Below, one piece after another: positions 1 to 7,337 of a stretch of DNA of 26,779 nucleotides; position 1 is the stretch's first letter; each line of letters starts with the position of its first letter. Under the pieces are notes generated by a model, which saw only the letters and a list, made by a program, of their open reading frames with translations, ran no database searches and had not been told where the DNA came from. The stretch is from Thiohalospira sp051745535 (GTDB taxonomy: Bacteria; Pseudomonadota; Gammaproteobacteria; Thiohalospirales; Thiohalospiraceae): contig JBNJED010000009.1 in assembly GCA_051745535.1 (NCBI GenBank), forward strand, positions 1-26,779. The letters run 5' to 3'. The position numbers and the translations under genes are program-made.

Positions 1-31
1 CCTGGAACGGCGCGGTCTCGGGGGCTGAGGG

Positions 32-610
32 GTGACACTGGACGGGCTGGTCGCGGAGTACGGTTACCTCGCCATTGCCGCCGGGGTCTTCATCGAGGGC
101 GAGGTGGTGGTGGCGACCGGGGGCGTCTTCGCCGCCCGGGGGGTGCTGGGGCTGCCCCAGGTCGTGCTCAGCGCCTTTCTGGGGTCGGTGCTCACCTACC
201 AGGTCTTCTTCCTCCTCGGGCGCAGCCCCGCCGCCCGCTGGCTGGCGGACCTACCGCGCTGGCAGCACCGCGTGATGGCCCTGCGGCAGCGGCTTGTCCA
301 CCACCACGTGGGACTCATCCTGACCTACCGCCTCCTGTTCGGCCTGCGCAATGCCACCCCCTTCGTCCTCGGTCTCTCTGGCATCCCCTGGTGGCGTTTC
401 ACCCTCCTGGACGTGGTGCCGGCAGCCATCTGGTCGGTGGCCGTGAGTCTGGCGGGCTACGTGCTCGGCCGGGAGCTGCTGCGCTGGACCGACGAGGGCT
501 GGCGCGCCGAGCTGGTGATGACCGGTGTGGCGGTGGTCCTGCTGGTGGCCGCCATCGGGTGGCTCCGCTGGCGGCTCCATAGGCGGGATCGAAGCGGGGA
601 TAGCTGCTAG
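32..610 (+). CDS. DedA/VTT-family inner membrane protein
   Basis: This is a 192-aa multi-spanning protein of the DedA (SNARE-associated/VTT) family. Hydrophobic segments lie near residues 9-33, 42-63, 93-117, 123-147 and 160-179. The family signature is the block around residues 99-122, YRLLFGLRNATPFVLG followed by SGIPWWRF, which resembles the re-entrant G-x-R-x-x-P region of DedA proteins. Known members act in the inner membrane as lipid scramblase or undecaprenyl-phosphate recycling proteins and support proton-motive force; which role applies here cannot be seen. The start is a GTG whose last two bases form TGA in another frame (32-35). An upstream gene ending at 35 may therefore be translationally coupled, but only 31 bases precede it. 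The protein ends in a basic tail (RWRLHRRDR). Confidence 0.85.
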   Translation: MTLDGLVAEYGYLAIAAGVFIEGEVVVATGGVFAARGVLGLPQVVLSAFLGSVLTYQVFFLLGRSPAARWLADLPRWQHRVMALRQRLVHHHVGLILTYRLLFGLRNATPFVLGLSGIPWWRFTLLDVVPAAIWSVAVSLAGYVLGRELLRWTDEGWRAELVMTGVAVVLLVAAIGWLRWRLHRRDRSGDSC

Positions 611-652
611 AATCCACCGCTCTTACCGAACGGTCGGGACGGAGGAGCCCGT

Positions 653-2233
653 TTGTATCGATTGCTGGAAAAGCGGCTCGCGCGGCTGGAGGCGCTCGGC
701 GACGCCGGCCGTCCCGATGGCCGCCTGGTGGGGCTGGAGAAGGAGGGTCTGCGCGTCGACGGGCAGGGCCGGATCGCGGCCACCCCGCATCCCGAGGCCC
801 TGGGCTCGGCGCTGACCAATGCCTGGCTGACCACCGACTACTCCGAGGCGCTGCTGGAGTTCGTCACCCCGCCGGCCGAGTCCGCCGCCGGGGCGCTGGA
901 TTTCCTGTGTGACCTCCAGACCTTCGTCCACGAGATCCTGGGGGATGACGAGTTCCTCTGGGCCACCAGCATGCCGTGCGCCCTGGCCGGTCCGGAATCC
1001 ATCCCCATCGCCGATTACGGCCCCTCCAACCCGGGGATGATGAAGACCGTCTATCGTCGGGGCCTGGGCCACCGTTACGGCCGGCTCATGCAGGTCATCG
1101 CCGGGGTCCACTTCAACTTCTCCCTGCCCGACGCCTTCTGGCGCGCCTACCAGTCGACCGAGGGTGACGCGGGGAGCCTCCGCGATTTCCGGGATACCGG
1201 CTACTTCGCCATGATCCGTAATCTCCAGCGGGTGGGCTGGCTCATCCCCTACCTCTTCGGCACCTCGCCCGCGGTCTGCAAGTCCTTCCTCGCCGGGCGC
1301 GGCGCGAGCCTGGAGCCCTTCGACGACCATACCGCCTGGGAGCCGTATGCCACCTCCCTGCGCATGGGCGACATCGGCTATACCAACACCCGCGAGGACC
1401 AGACCGGGGTGAAGGCGTGTTACGACGACCTGGACTGCTACGTGGACAGCCTCCAGTGCGCCATCACCACCCCCTTCCCTGACTACGAACGCATGGGGGT
1501 GGTGGTCGACGGCCGCTGGGAACAGCTTAACGCCAACATCCTCCAGATCGAGAACGAGTACTACTCCACCGTGCGGCCCAAGCAGCCCACCGAGGGGCTG
1601 GAGATGCCCTCCCTGGCCCTGCGCGAGCGCGGCGTCGCCTACGTGGAGCTGCGCTCCATGGACGTCAACGCCTGGCACCCCCTGGGTGTGGAGGAGGGGC
1701 AGCTTCGCTTCGTGGAGGTGCTCATGCTCTTCTGCCTCCTCCACGAGAGTCCGCCCATCGGTGCGGTGGAGCGGCGCGCCATCGACGCCAACCAGCTGGC
1801 CACCGCCCATCGCGGCCGCGAGCCCGGCCTGGCCCTGCAGCGCGGCGGGGGCACGGTGCCCCTGCGCGACTGGGCCACCGAGGTCCTGGACCATATGGAG
1901 GGGGTCGCCGCCTGGCTGGACAGCGGCGAGGAAGGGACGCCCTACGCCGATGCCGTGGCCGCCCAGCGGGAGCCGGTGGCCGATCCCGAGGCCACCCCCT
2001 CGGCCTGCATGATCCGGGAAATGCGCGAACAGGGCGAGGGCTTCTTCGAGTTCGCCCTGCGCCGCTCGCGCAGCTTCCACGAGGCCTACCGGGAGCGGCC
2101 GCTCACCGAGGAGCGGCGGGCGCTGTTCGCGGACGAGGCTCGGCGCTCCCGGGAGGCCCGTGCGGCCACCGAGGCGGCCGACGAGGGCTCCTTCGAGACC
2201 TTCCTGGCGCGCTACTTCAGCCAGGCCGGGTAG
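653..2233 (+). CDS. gshA: Glutamate-cysteine ligase (proteobacterial GshA type)
   Basis: GshA catalyses the ATP-dependent joining of L-glutamate and L-cysteine, the first step of glutathione synthesis, in the cytoplasm. The 526-aa length matches the roughly 520-aa type-1 enzyme. Recognisable blocks are GLEKEGLRV (residues 27-35), TDYSEALLEFVTPP (61-74), the YGPSNPG region, HRYGRLMQVIAGVHFNFSLP, and ELRSMDVN in the C-terminal half. The start is a TTG, supported by GGAGGA six bases upstream and by conserved MYRLLEKRL-type sequence from the first residues. It follows the DedA gene by 42 bp. A -10-like TAGAAT at 608-613 could serve it, but no convincing -35 was seen. Confidence 0.96.
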   Translation: MYRLLEKRLARLEALGDAGRPDGRLVGLEKEGLRVDGQGRIAATPHPEALGSALTNAWLTTDYSEALLEFVTPPAESAAGALDFLCDLQTFVHEILGDDEFLWATSMPCALAGPESIPIADYGPSNPGMMKTVYRRGLGHRYGRLMQVIAGVHFNFSLPDAFWRAYQSTEGDAGSLRDFRDTGYFAMIRNLQRVGWLIPYLFGTSPAVCKSFLAGRGASLEPFDDHTAWEPYATSLRMGDIGYTNTREDQTGVKACYDDLDCYVDSLQCAITTPFPDYERMGVVVDGRWEQLNANILQIENEYYSTVRPKQPTEGLEMPSLALRERGVAYVELRSMDVNAWHPLGVEEGQLRFVEVLMLFCLLHESPPIGAVERRAIDANQLATAHRGREPGLALQRGGGTVPLRDWATEVLDHMEGVAAWLDSGEEGTPYADAVAAQREPVADPEATPSACMIREMREQGEGFFEFALRRSRSFHEAYRERPLTEERRALFADEARRSREARAATEAADEGSFETFLARYFSQAG

Positions 2234-2234
2234 C

Positions 2235-2263
2235 TTGGAATCCCGGCAGCGCTGGTCCATAGT
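2235..2263 (+). promoter_or_regulatory. Putative sigma70 promoter for the OmpA-like gene
   Basis: TTGGAA (2235-2240) and CATAGT (2258-2263) are separated by 17 bp. Together they would start transcription about 25 bp before the ATG at 2295, which has a strong AAGGAGG ribosome site. Each box matches consensus at four of six positions, so this is a moderate call. Confidence 0.4.
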
Positions 2264-2294
2264 GACCGCATAATCCCATGCAGAAGGAGGTGAG

Positions 2295-3014
2295 ATGCGG
2301 GCAGCCGTGATCATCCTGGCCATCCTCTCGGTGGTGCTGGGCGGGGCGGCGTGGAAGTTCCACACCGACGCCCGTTCGGCCCGGGATCAGATGGTGGAGC
2401 TGCGGGACATCAATCGCGAACTCGGGGAGCGCGCCGGGGAGCTGGCCGAGCACCAGGAGGCGATGGTGGCCGAGGTCGAGAAGCGCCTGGCCGCCGAGGA
2501 CGAGAACTTCGTCGAACTCGACCGTATCCGCGACCTCTACGAGGAGCTGGTGGCCGAGCTGGAGGAGGAGATCCAGCGCAAGGAGGTGGCGGTGAACCGC
2601 ATGGCCGACCGCCTCTCGGTGCGCATGGTGGAGCGGGTCCTCTTCCGCTCCGGCTCCGCCGAGCTGAGCAATGCCGGCCGCGATCTGCTCAGCCGCGTGG
2701 GTCGGCGCCTGCAGGCCAATGGCGACCACGTCATCCGCGTCGAGGGCCACACCGACAACGTCCCCATCGGCGAGAAGCTCGTCGACACCTATCCCACCAA
2801 CTGGGAGCTCTCCGCCCGGCGGGCGGTGAACGTGGTCCGCCACCTGGAGGAGGAGGCCGGGGTCGACCCCGAACGGCTCCAGGCGGTGGGGCGCGCGGAG
2901 CACCGCCCGGTAGCGGACAACGCCACCGCCGAGGGCCGCGCCCGCAACCGCCGCATGGAGATCCACCTGGTGCCGCCGAGCCCCGCGGCCGGCGTGGTTA
3001 CCGATGAGGACTAG
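2295..3014 (+). CDS. OmpA/MotB-domain envelope protein
   Basis: This 239-aa protein has an N-terminal hydrophobic segment (residues 3-20). A highly charged helical, probably coiled-coil stretch follows (about 25-105), and a C-terminal OmpA-like peptidoglycan-binding domain covers about 112-226. The domain shows VEGHTDNVP (149-157), NWELSARRA (169-177) and GRARNRRMEI (214-223), the usual residues for binding diaminopimelate of the cell wall. The layout resembles MotB-like or OmpA-like proteins that tether the inner membrane to peptidoglycan. No partner such as MotA lies next to it, so a flagellar role is not supported. The start follows AAGGAGGTGAG closely. It converges tail to tail with the hvf operon, leaving only 3 bp between stop codons. 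Confidence 0.88.
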   Translation: MRAAVIILAILSVVLGGAAWKFHTDARSARDQMVELRDINRELGERAGELAEHQEAMVAEVEKRLAAEDENFVELDRIRDLYEELVAELEEEIQRKEVAVNRMADRLSVRMVERVLFRSGSAELSNAGRDLLSRVGRRLQANGDHVIRVEGHTDNVPIGEKLVDTYPTNWELSARRAVNVVRHLEEEAGVDPERLQAVGRAEHRPVADNATAEGRARNRRMEIHLVPPSPAAGVVTDED

Positions 3015-3017
3015 GCG

Positions 3018-3476
3018 CTAGCCCCGGAGGTGGCCGCGTAGCCAGTGGTCCAGGGAGAGGCGTCCGGCCCCCAGCAGGATCAGCGGCAGCAGCATCACCG
3101 AATACATGAGCGCCAGCTTGTAGCCGTTGTCGCAGACATTGTAGCCGTGGCCGGCGTGGACGCTGTACCAGGCCACCAGCGTCAGGATGAGCAGGGCCGC
3201 GCCGACGTAGCGCGTGGCCAGCCCCACTACCAGGGCGATGGCCCCCAGCAGTTCGCTCCAGGTCGCCAGGAACCAGGAGATCTCCGGCGGCACCACGTTG
3301 AGGGGAAAGGGGAAGGCCCCCTGGATCTCGGCGAACCAGTTGGATCCGGTGAACTTCATCCAGCCCGATTCCCAGTACTCCCAGGCCAGGAGCAGGCGCA
3401 GACCCAGTGGCGCCAGGGCCACGCCGACCCGGTCCAGCTGATCGTGCAGCCCCTGCACGTGATGGATGGCGCTCAT
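3018..3476 (-). CDS. hvfX: DoxX-family membrane protein of the hvf/bufferin operon
   Basis: This 152-aa protein has about four membrane segments and belongs to the DoxX family. Typical blocks are LRLLLAWEYWESGWMKF near the N-terminus and a TWSELLGAIALVVGLATR segment. It is the last gene of a hvfA-hvfB-hvfC-hvfX order. DoxX proteins are regularly encoded with bufferin-type RiPP genes; their exact role, perhaps in redox chemistry or membrane handling of the product, is not settled. The ATG overlaps the hvfC stop as ATGA (3473-3476) and is preceded by GAGGAGG, so translation is coupled to hvfC. Longer upstream extensions in this frame only shadow hvfC. Confidence 0.85.
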   Translation of the reverse strand: MSAIHHVQGLHDQLDRVGVALAPLGLRLLLAWEYWESGWMKFTGSNWFAEIQGAFPFPLNVVPPEISWFLATWSELLGAIALVVGLATRYVGAALLILTLVAWYSVHAGHGYNVCDNGYKLALMYSVMLLPLILLGAGRLSLDHWLRGHLRG

Positions 3477-4270
3477 GGGGACTCCTCCTCGCCCTGGTTG
3501 GCGTTGGCTGGTGCGATGCCGGCAATGATTCCCCGCTCCCGGAGGTCGGCGAGGATGTCCGCCCCGGCGGCGATAACGGGGGCGGGGTCGGCGTGGCCCA
3601 GGGTGCGGGCCAGTTCGGTGAGCAGCGTCCGGCCGGGGACCCCGGGGGCGGCCGCCAGGCCGTCCAGCAGGGCCAGGGTCGCCGGGGTGGCGGCCACGAA
3701 GCCCACTCGGCCGCGGTCGTCCCGGTGGACGATGACCCCCGTGGGCTCCGCCGGTGGCGTATCGGGCTGGTAGTCCGGCCCCAGGTGGGGGACCGGCCAG
3801 GTATAGCGCGCCCACCGGACCGCCGCGGCCGTGACCGGGGCCCCCTCCAGGAGGTCCCCGGGCTCGACGACGGGCGCCGTCTCGTCGGCGTGGGCGACCT
3901 CGATCTCCAGCCACTCGTAGTGGGCCAGCTCCGCCAGGAAGGGGGGCTCGTCGGCCAGCGCGGGGCGCTCCGGCCGCTCCAGCCAGGCCAGCAGCTCCCG
4001 CGGCAGTTCCGGGAAGAGCGGGGTGGTGGGCCGGTGCTCGCGGAACCAGGCGCGGATCAGGCGCGTCCAGCGCTCCTCCCCCAGGATGGCGTGGCAGACC
4101 GGATAGGTGTCGGCCAGCATCCCGCGCAGGTTGTTGAAGAAGAGGTCGCGATAGACCTCCATGCGCCGGTCCGGGACCCCGGCGGGCGCAGGGGCCCGTT
4201 CCGGGTCCCGGATGTGGTCGGCGAAGGTGCGGAGCTGGCGGGCGAGGGGGTCAGGCGCCTGCGTGGACAC
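3473..4270 (-). CDS. hvfC: HvfC/BufC-type partner protein (DUF2063)
   Basis: The product is a 265-aa DUF2063 protein. The N-terminal block LARQLRTFADHIRDPE, then RRMEVYRDLFFNNLRGMLADTYPVC in overlapping pieces, is the hallmark of the HvfC/BufC N-terminal domain. In characterised systems this protein forms a complex with the multinuclear iron oxidase and presents the precursor peptide to it. The C-terminal half is a less conserved alpha/beta domain. The start is a GTG at 4268-4270 lying inside hvfB, a 20-nt overlap, and the reading frame has no better start near the conserved N-terminus. The domain type was once annotated as putative DNA-binding, but the operon context favours the RiPP partner role. 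Confidence 0.88.
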   Translation of the reverse strand: MSTQAPDPLARQLRTFADHIRDPERAPAPAGVPDRRMEVYRDLFFNNLRGMLADTYPVCHAILGEERWTRLIRAWFREHRPTTPLFPELPRELLAWLERPERPALADEPPFLAELAHYEWLEIEVAHADETAPVVEPGDLLEGAPVTAAAVRWARYTWPVPHLGPDYQPDTPPAEPTGVIVHRDDRGRVGFVAATPATLALLDGLAAAPGVPGRTLLTELARTLGHADPAPVIAAGADILADLRERGIIAGIAPANANQGEEESP

Positions 4271-5114
4271 GGGGCTCCTCCGGCTCGGTATTCCCGGCCG
4301 CCGCCTGGCGACGGCGGATGGCCTCCACCTCGTCCAGGAGCTCGGGCAGAGGCGGCAGGTTGAAGTCGCGCTCCAGCAGGGTGGGGCGGGGCCCCAGGCG
4401 CCGGTAGGCCCGCTCCAGCAGGGCCCAGACCGGGTCGATGACCGGGGCGCCGTGGGTATCGATGATGAGGTCATCGGCCTCGCGGTAGTGGCCGGCCACG
4501 TGGAGATAGGCCACCCGTTCCGCCGGCAGGCCCTCCAGGAAGGCGTGGGCGTCATAGCCGTGGTTGGTGGCGTTGACCCAGATGTTGTTCACGTCCAGCA
4601 GCAGGTCGCAGTCGGCCTCCTCCAGCACCGCGTTGATGAAGGCGAGCTCCCCCATGCCGGCCTCGTGGGTGGCGTAGTAGGAGACGTTCTCCAGGGCGAT
4701 GCGCCGGCCGAGGATCTCCTGCACGGTGCGGACCCGTCCGGCCACGTGGTGGACCGCCTCCTCGGTGAAGGGAAGCGGCATCAGGTCGTAGAGGTGGCCA
4801 TCGGCGCTGCAGTAGGAGAGGTGCTCGCTGTAGCCGTGAAAGCCGTGGGTGTCCAGGAAGTTGCCCACCCGGGCGACGAAGTCGGTATCCAGCGCCTCCG
4901 GCCCGCCGATGGAGAGCGACAGGCCGTGAGCGACGAAGGGGTGGCGCTCGGTGAGCTGGCGGAAGGTACGGCCGGGGCGGCCGCCCAGTCCCATCCAGTT
5001 CTCCGGCGCCACCTCCAGGAAATCGGGGCCGGGCGCGGGAGGTTCGAGCAGGGCGTCGGCGATGGCGCGACGCAGCCCGAGCCCCGCCCCGGTGATGCCC
5101 TCGCGGCGATTCAT
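4251..5114 (-). CDS. hvfB: Multinuclear non-heme iron oxidase (MNIO, DUF692) HvfB
   Basis: This 287-aa DUF692 TIM-barrel-like protein is of the MNIO family. MNIOs use a two- or three-iron centre and O2 to modify cysteine-containing RiPP precursors. HvfB-type enzymes are known to turn EGKCG motifs into copper-binding oxazolone/thioamide groups. Visible family blocks are DFLEVAPENWMG (31-42), VAHGLSLSIGG (61-71), GYSEHLSY (94-101), ENVSYYA (142-148), LLLDVNNIWVNATNHG (171-186) and YLHVAGHY (203-210). A late D-T-H (219-221) and D-P-V-W (227-230) complete the likely metal and substrate residues. The ATG has GAGGAGCG upstream. It lies 20 bp after hvfA, directly in line with its presumed substrate. 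Confidence 0.94.
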   Translation of the reverse strand: MNRREGITGAGLGLRRAIADALLEPPAPGPDFLEVAPENWMGLGGRPGRTFRQLTERHPFVAHGLSLSIGGPEALDTDFVARVGNFLDTHGFHGYSEHLSYCSADGHLYDLMPLPFTEEAVHHVAGRVRTVQEILGRRIALENVSYYATHEAGMGELAFINAVLEEADCDLLLDVNNIWVNATNHGYDAHAFLEGLPAERVAYLHVAGHYREADDLIIDTHGAPVIDPVWALLERAYRRLGPRPTLLERDFNLPPLPELLDEVEAIRRRQAAAGNTEPEEPRVHAGA

Positions 5115-5134
5115 GCGAAGCGCTCCTCGGGTGG

Positions 5135-5491
5135 TCAGCGGCTACCGCCGCACTTCCCTTCCCCGCACTTCCCTTCCCCGCACTTGCCCTCGCCATCCTT
5201 CTTCTCGCGGTCGGCGGAGCCGCCGCACTTGCCCTCGCCGTCCTTCTTCTCGCGGTCGGCGGAGCCACCGCACTTGCCCTCGCCATCCTTCTTCTCGCGG
5301 TCGGCGGAGCCACCACACTTGCCCTCGCCGCAGCGTCCTTCGGACTGGGCCACCTGGTAGCCGCTGCCGAGATCCGTGACGCCGAAGGGGTTGGCGCCGG
5401 TATCAGCGCTGGCACTGCCGGCGGCGAGGCCGGCGGCGAAGGCGGTGCCCAGGGCGGCACTTACGGGCTTGATGGATCGACGATCGCTCAT
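5135..5491 (-). CDS. hvfA: HvfA-type RiPP metallophore precursor with seven EG(K/R)CG motifs
   Basis: This 118-aa precursor has a Sec-type signal peptide. Its n-region is MSDRRSIKP, the hydrophobic stretch runs from 10 to about 27, and the likely cleavage is ASA|DT after residue 29. A short spacer follows, then a cysteine motif array from residue 51 to the end. Motifs are EGRCG at 51-55 and EGKCG at 56-60, 71-75, 86-90, 101-105, 106-110 and 111-115. Three identical 15-residue units (EGKCGGSADREKKDG) fill 56-100. The only seven cysteines in the protein are those of the motifs. In characterised HvfA proteins, HvfB converts such motifs to copper-binding oxazolone/thioamide pairs; the mature peptide is exported and buffers metal. 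The start has a strong AAGGAGGAG site. Repetitive DNA suggests the motif number changes by duplication. Confidence 0.93.
   Translation of the reverse strand: MSDRRSIKPVSAALGTAFAAGLAAGSASADTGANPFGVTDLGSGYQVAQSEGRCGEGKCGGSADREKKDGEGKCGGSADREKKDGEGKCGGSADREKKDGEGKCGEGKCGEGKCGGSR
5148..5330. repeat. In-frame 45-bp and 15-bp tandem repeats inside hvfA
   Basis: Three near-identical 45-bp units lie at 5181-5225, 5226-5270 and 5271-5315, followed by a partial copy to 5330. On the other side, 15-bp copies lie at about 5148-5180. The 45-bp units differ at only a few positions, mostly silent changes, which points to recent duplication. The unit lengths keep the reading frame and add one EGKCG motif per unit. 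Confidence 0.9.
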
Positions 5492-5543
5492 GGTTGCTCC
5501 TCCTTGGTGGTGGGCTCGAGGCCCGGTTTGTTGTCCGTATCAG

Positions 5544-6158
5544 TCAAGCAGTCGCGGTCGGGGTTGTCGAGCGCGGCGGCAGCAGGGCCAGGAGCTCGGC
5601 CGCCAACTCCCGCAGGGTCTCCGGCCCCGGCTGCCGGCGCTGGTAGACGCGCAGGCCGTAGACCGCGGCGATAATCGCCCGCGCCAGCCGCGCCGGATCC
5701 CGGTGGCTCTCCAGCAGTCCCATATCCCGCGCGGCCTCCAGGGCGCCCGCCAGCCGCTCTTCGATGCCACCGAACATGGCATCCACGCGCTGGCGAAGTC
5801 CGTCATCCTCCAGGGCATCGGCCTCCAGGACGGTGTTCACCATCAGGCAGCCCCGTGCCCGGTCGTCGGCGATGGCGGCCTCGGCGACCCCCTCCAGGAA
5901 GCGGCGGACCCCCTCCAGGGGATCTGGGGCGGTGCCCAGCGCCTCCTCCACGGCGTCCCGGGTGCCGGTGTAGTAGCGCTCCAGCACCGCCAGGAAGAGT
6001 TCCCGCTTGCCGCCGAAGGTGCCGTACAGGCTCCCCGGGCGCAGGTTGGTGGCATCGCTGACATCGCGCATGGAGGTGGCATGGAAGCCGTGGCTCCAGA
6101 ACAGTTCGGTGGCGCGGTCGAGGACCGTTTCGGGATCGTAGCTCTTGGGTCGACTCAT
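5544..6158 (-). CDS. TetR-family transcriptional regulator
   Basis: This 204-aa protein has an N-terminal TetR DNA-binding domain. The helices are near PETVLDRATELFWSHGFHAT and MRDVSDATNL, and the recognition-helix block is RPGSLYGTFGGKRELF (about 40-55). The C-terminal ligand domain resembles the TetR_C type found with small-molecule stress regulators. A longer frame begins 12 codons upstream, but the ATG at 6156-6158 fits the usual TetR N-terminus (MSRPKSYDPE). It is divergent from an AhpD-like gene, with a 16-bp palindrome between them, so it probably represses itself and that gene. It also lies 52 bp upstream of hvfA on the same strand, so read-through into the hvf operon is possible. Confidence 0.92.
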   Translation of the reverse strand: MSRPKSYDPETVLDRATELFWSHGFHATSMRDVSDATNLRPGSLYGTFGGKRELFLAVLERYYTGTRDAVEEALGTAPDPLEGVRRFLEGVAEAAIADDRARGCLMVNTVLEADALEDDGLRQRVDAMFGGIEERLAGALEAARDMGLLESHRDPARLARAIIAAVYGLRVYQRRQPGPETLRELAAELLALLPPRSTTPTATA

Positions 6159-6175
6159 GGCTGAAGCGTAGCACC

Positions 6176-6191
6176 TTGAACGCACGTTCAA
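6176..6191. promoter_or_regulatory. Palindromic TetR-type operator
   Basis: TTGAACG-CA-CGTTCAA is a perfect inverted repeat (7-bp arms, 2-bp centre) in the 84-bp divergent region between the tetR start (6158) and the AhpD-like gene start (6243). Size, symmetry and position fit a TetR dimer site. A further half-site, CGTTCAA, occurs at 6222-6228 just before the ribosome site of the + strand gene. TTGAAC on the - strand within the palindrome could also serve as the tetR -35 box, with TACGCT as a poor -10 at 15-bp spacing. Confidence 0.75.
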
Positions 6192-6242
6192 CAAGGTCCA
6201 GACTGGGTAAGTCGTAACAGTCGTTCAAGAAAGGAGAGAGTC

Positions 6243-6821
6243 ATGAACCAGACCGCGACCCAGCCCGAGGACCGCACCCACTGGCCCGTCCACGACGCCA
6301 CCACCGCCCCCGAGGCGGCGAAGACGGCCCTGGAGGCGGTTCGGCAGCGCTACGGGGCCATCCCCAACATCTTCGGCGTCATGGCCGGCAGCCCCGCCCT
6401 GCTCAACGGCTACCTGGCCCTTACGGAGGCCTACGAGGGCGGGGAGCTGACCCCGGAGCAGCGGGACGTCATCCTCATCGCCGCCAGCATGGTCAACGGC
6501 TGCGGCTATTGCGTCGCCGCCCACAGCACCATGAGCGCCCTGCCGGAGGAGGAACTCAAGGCACTGCGCGCTGGCGAGCCCCTCTCGGACCCGGCCCTGG
6601 AGGCGCTGCGTCGGGTCACCCGGGCGGCGGTGGAGCGCCAGGGCTGGGTGGACGAGGCCCTGCGCGCCGAGCTGGATGCCGCCGGCCTGCCGGCCTCCGC
6701 CGCCGGGGAGATCCTGGTGGGCGTGGCCCTGAAGACGATGTCCAACTACATGAACCACCAGGCTGGGACCCCCCTGGACTCCTTCCTGGCCAACTGGGCC
6801 TGGGAGCCCCGGGCCGAATAG
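6243..6821 (+). CDS. Carboxymuconolactone decarboxylase/AhpD-like protein
   Basis: This 192-aa protein is of the carboxymuconolactone decarboxylase/AhpD superfamily. The redox motif is NGCGYCVAAH (residues 85-94), giving the C87-x-x-C90-x-x-x-H94 arrangement of the alkylhydroperoxidase branch rather than true decarboxylases. PNIFGVMAGSP (41-51) is another family block. AhpD-like members reduce peroxides or act as thiol-disulfide partners. The natural substrate cannot be inferred from sequence. The start has AAGGAGAG just upstream. The gene is monocistronic and probably controlled by the divergent TetR protein. Confidence 0.9.
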   Translation: MNQTATQPEDRTHWPVHDATTAPEAAKTALEAVRQRYGAIPNIFGVMAGSPALLNGYLALTEAYEGGELTPEQRDVILIAASMVNGCGYCVAAHSTMSALPEEELKALRAGEPLSDPALEALRRVTRAAVERQGWVDEALRAELDAAGLPASAAGEILVGVALKTMSNYMNHQAGTPLDSFLANWAWEPRAE

Positions 6822-6885
6822 GCCGCTAGAAGGTCGTCCCGGCCCCGTGATACGGGCCAGGGTTCTGCATGCGACCCGGACTGAT

Positions 6886-6928
6886 TCTCAAGGGGGCCGG
6901 CTCCCCGACCGGCTACAGCCCCTTGAGA
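6886..6928 (-). terminator. Two-level hairpin at the end of the DUF1841 gene
   Basis: TCTCAAGGGG (6886-6895) pairs perfectly with CCCCTTGAGA (6919-6928). Inside is a second stem, GCCGG (6896-6900) with CCGGC (6909-6913). It overlaps the DUF1841 stop codon and lies between two convergent genes. There is no U-tract on either strand, so it could be a weak or Rho-assisted terminator or an RNA 3'-end stabiliser. Confidence 0.45.
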
Positions 6929-7335
6929 CACTCCAGGTAGGCCGCCTCGTCCGGGGGGCGGCCGTTGCGCTGGGCATCCCACAGGGCCTGGCCCAGGCAC
7001 TCCATCATCTGGTGCTCGGCCTCGTGCTCGTCGCCCAGGCGGCTGGCCAGCCGGGCGTGGAGGGGCCGGATCCCGGTGGGGCGATCGGTACCTACCTGTT
7101 CGCGCAGGGCCAGGTGCAGGCCCATGTGCAGGAACGGGTTGGCCTCCCCCTGCTCCGGCGTGTAGTCCCGGTCGAGGGCCGCCTCGGGATCGGCGAGCAG
7201 CGCCTGGTACTCCGGATGCGCCTCCACTACCTCGGCGATGGCGCGCTGGGTGGGGTCGAGATCCTCCCCGGCGCGGGCCTTGTCCCAGGCGGTCTGGAAG
7301 GTCCGCCGCATCTCGCTTCGGTCCTGGCCGAACAT
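6913..7335 (-). CDS. DUF1841 family protein
   Basis: This 140-aa soluble protein of the DUF1841 family begins MFGQDRSEMRRTFQTAWDKA. The family-like central block is EANPFLHMGLHLALREQ and the C-terminal block is MMECLGQALWDAQRNGRPPDE. The family is common in gamma- and betaproteobacteria and is frequently next to nth. No function is established. The ATG at 7333-7335 lies 2 bp after the nth stop and has GGAGG in the end of nth, so the two genes are co-transcribed. A longer upstream frame would only overlap nth. Confidence 0.88.
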   Translation of the reverse strand: MFGQDRSEMRRTFQTAWDKARAGEDLDPTQRAIAEVVEAHPEYQALLADPEAALDRDYTPEQGEANPFLHMGLHLALREQVGTDRPTGIRPLHARLASRLGDEHEAEHQMMECLGQALWDAQRNGRPPDEAAYLECLKGL

Positions 7336-7337
7336 GG

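Noticed and set aside
623..2365. 580-codon open frame on the - strand over gshA
   Set aside because: It is a shadow of gshA in GC-rich DNA; the protein is low-complexity Gly/His/Val with no family features.
5148..5330. Regular repeats that might be taken for a CRISPR array
   Set aside because: Repeats abut with no unique spacers, are in frame and encode the HvfA motif array.
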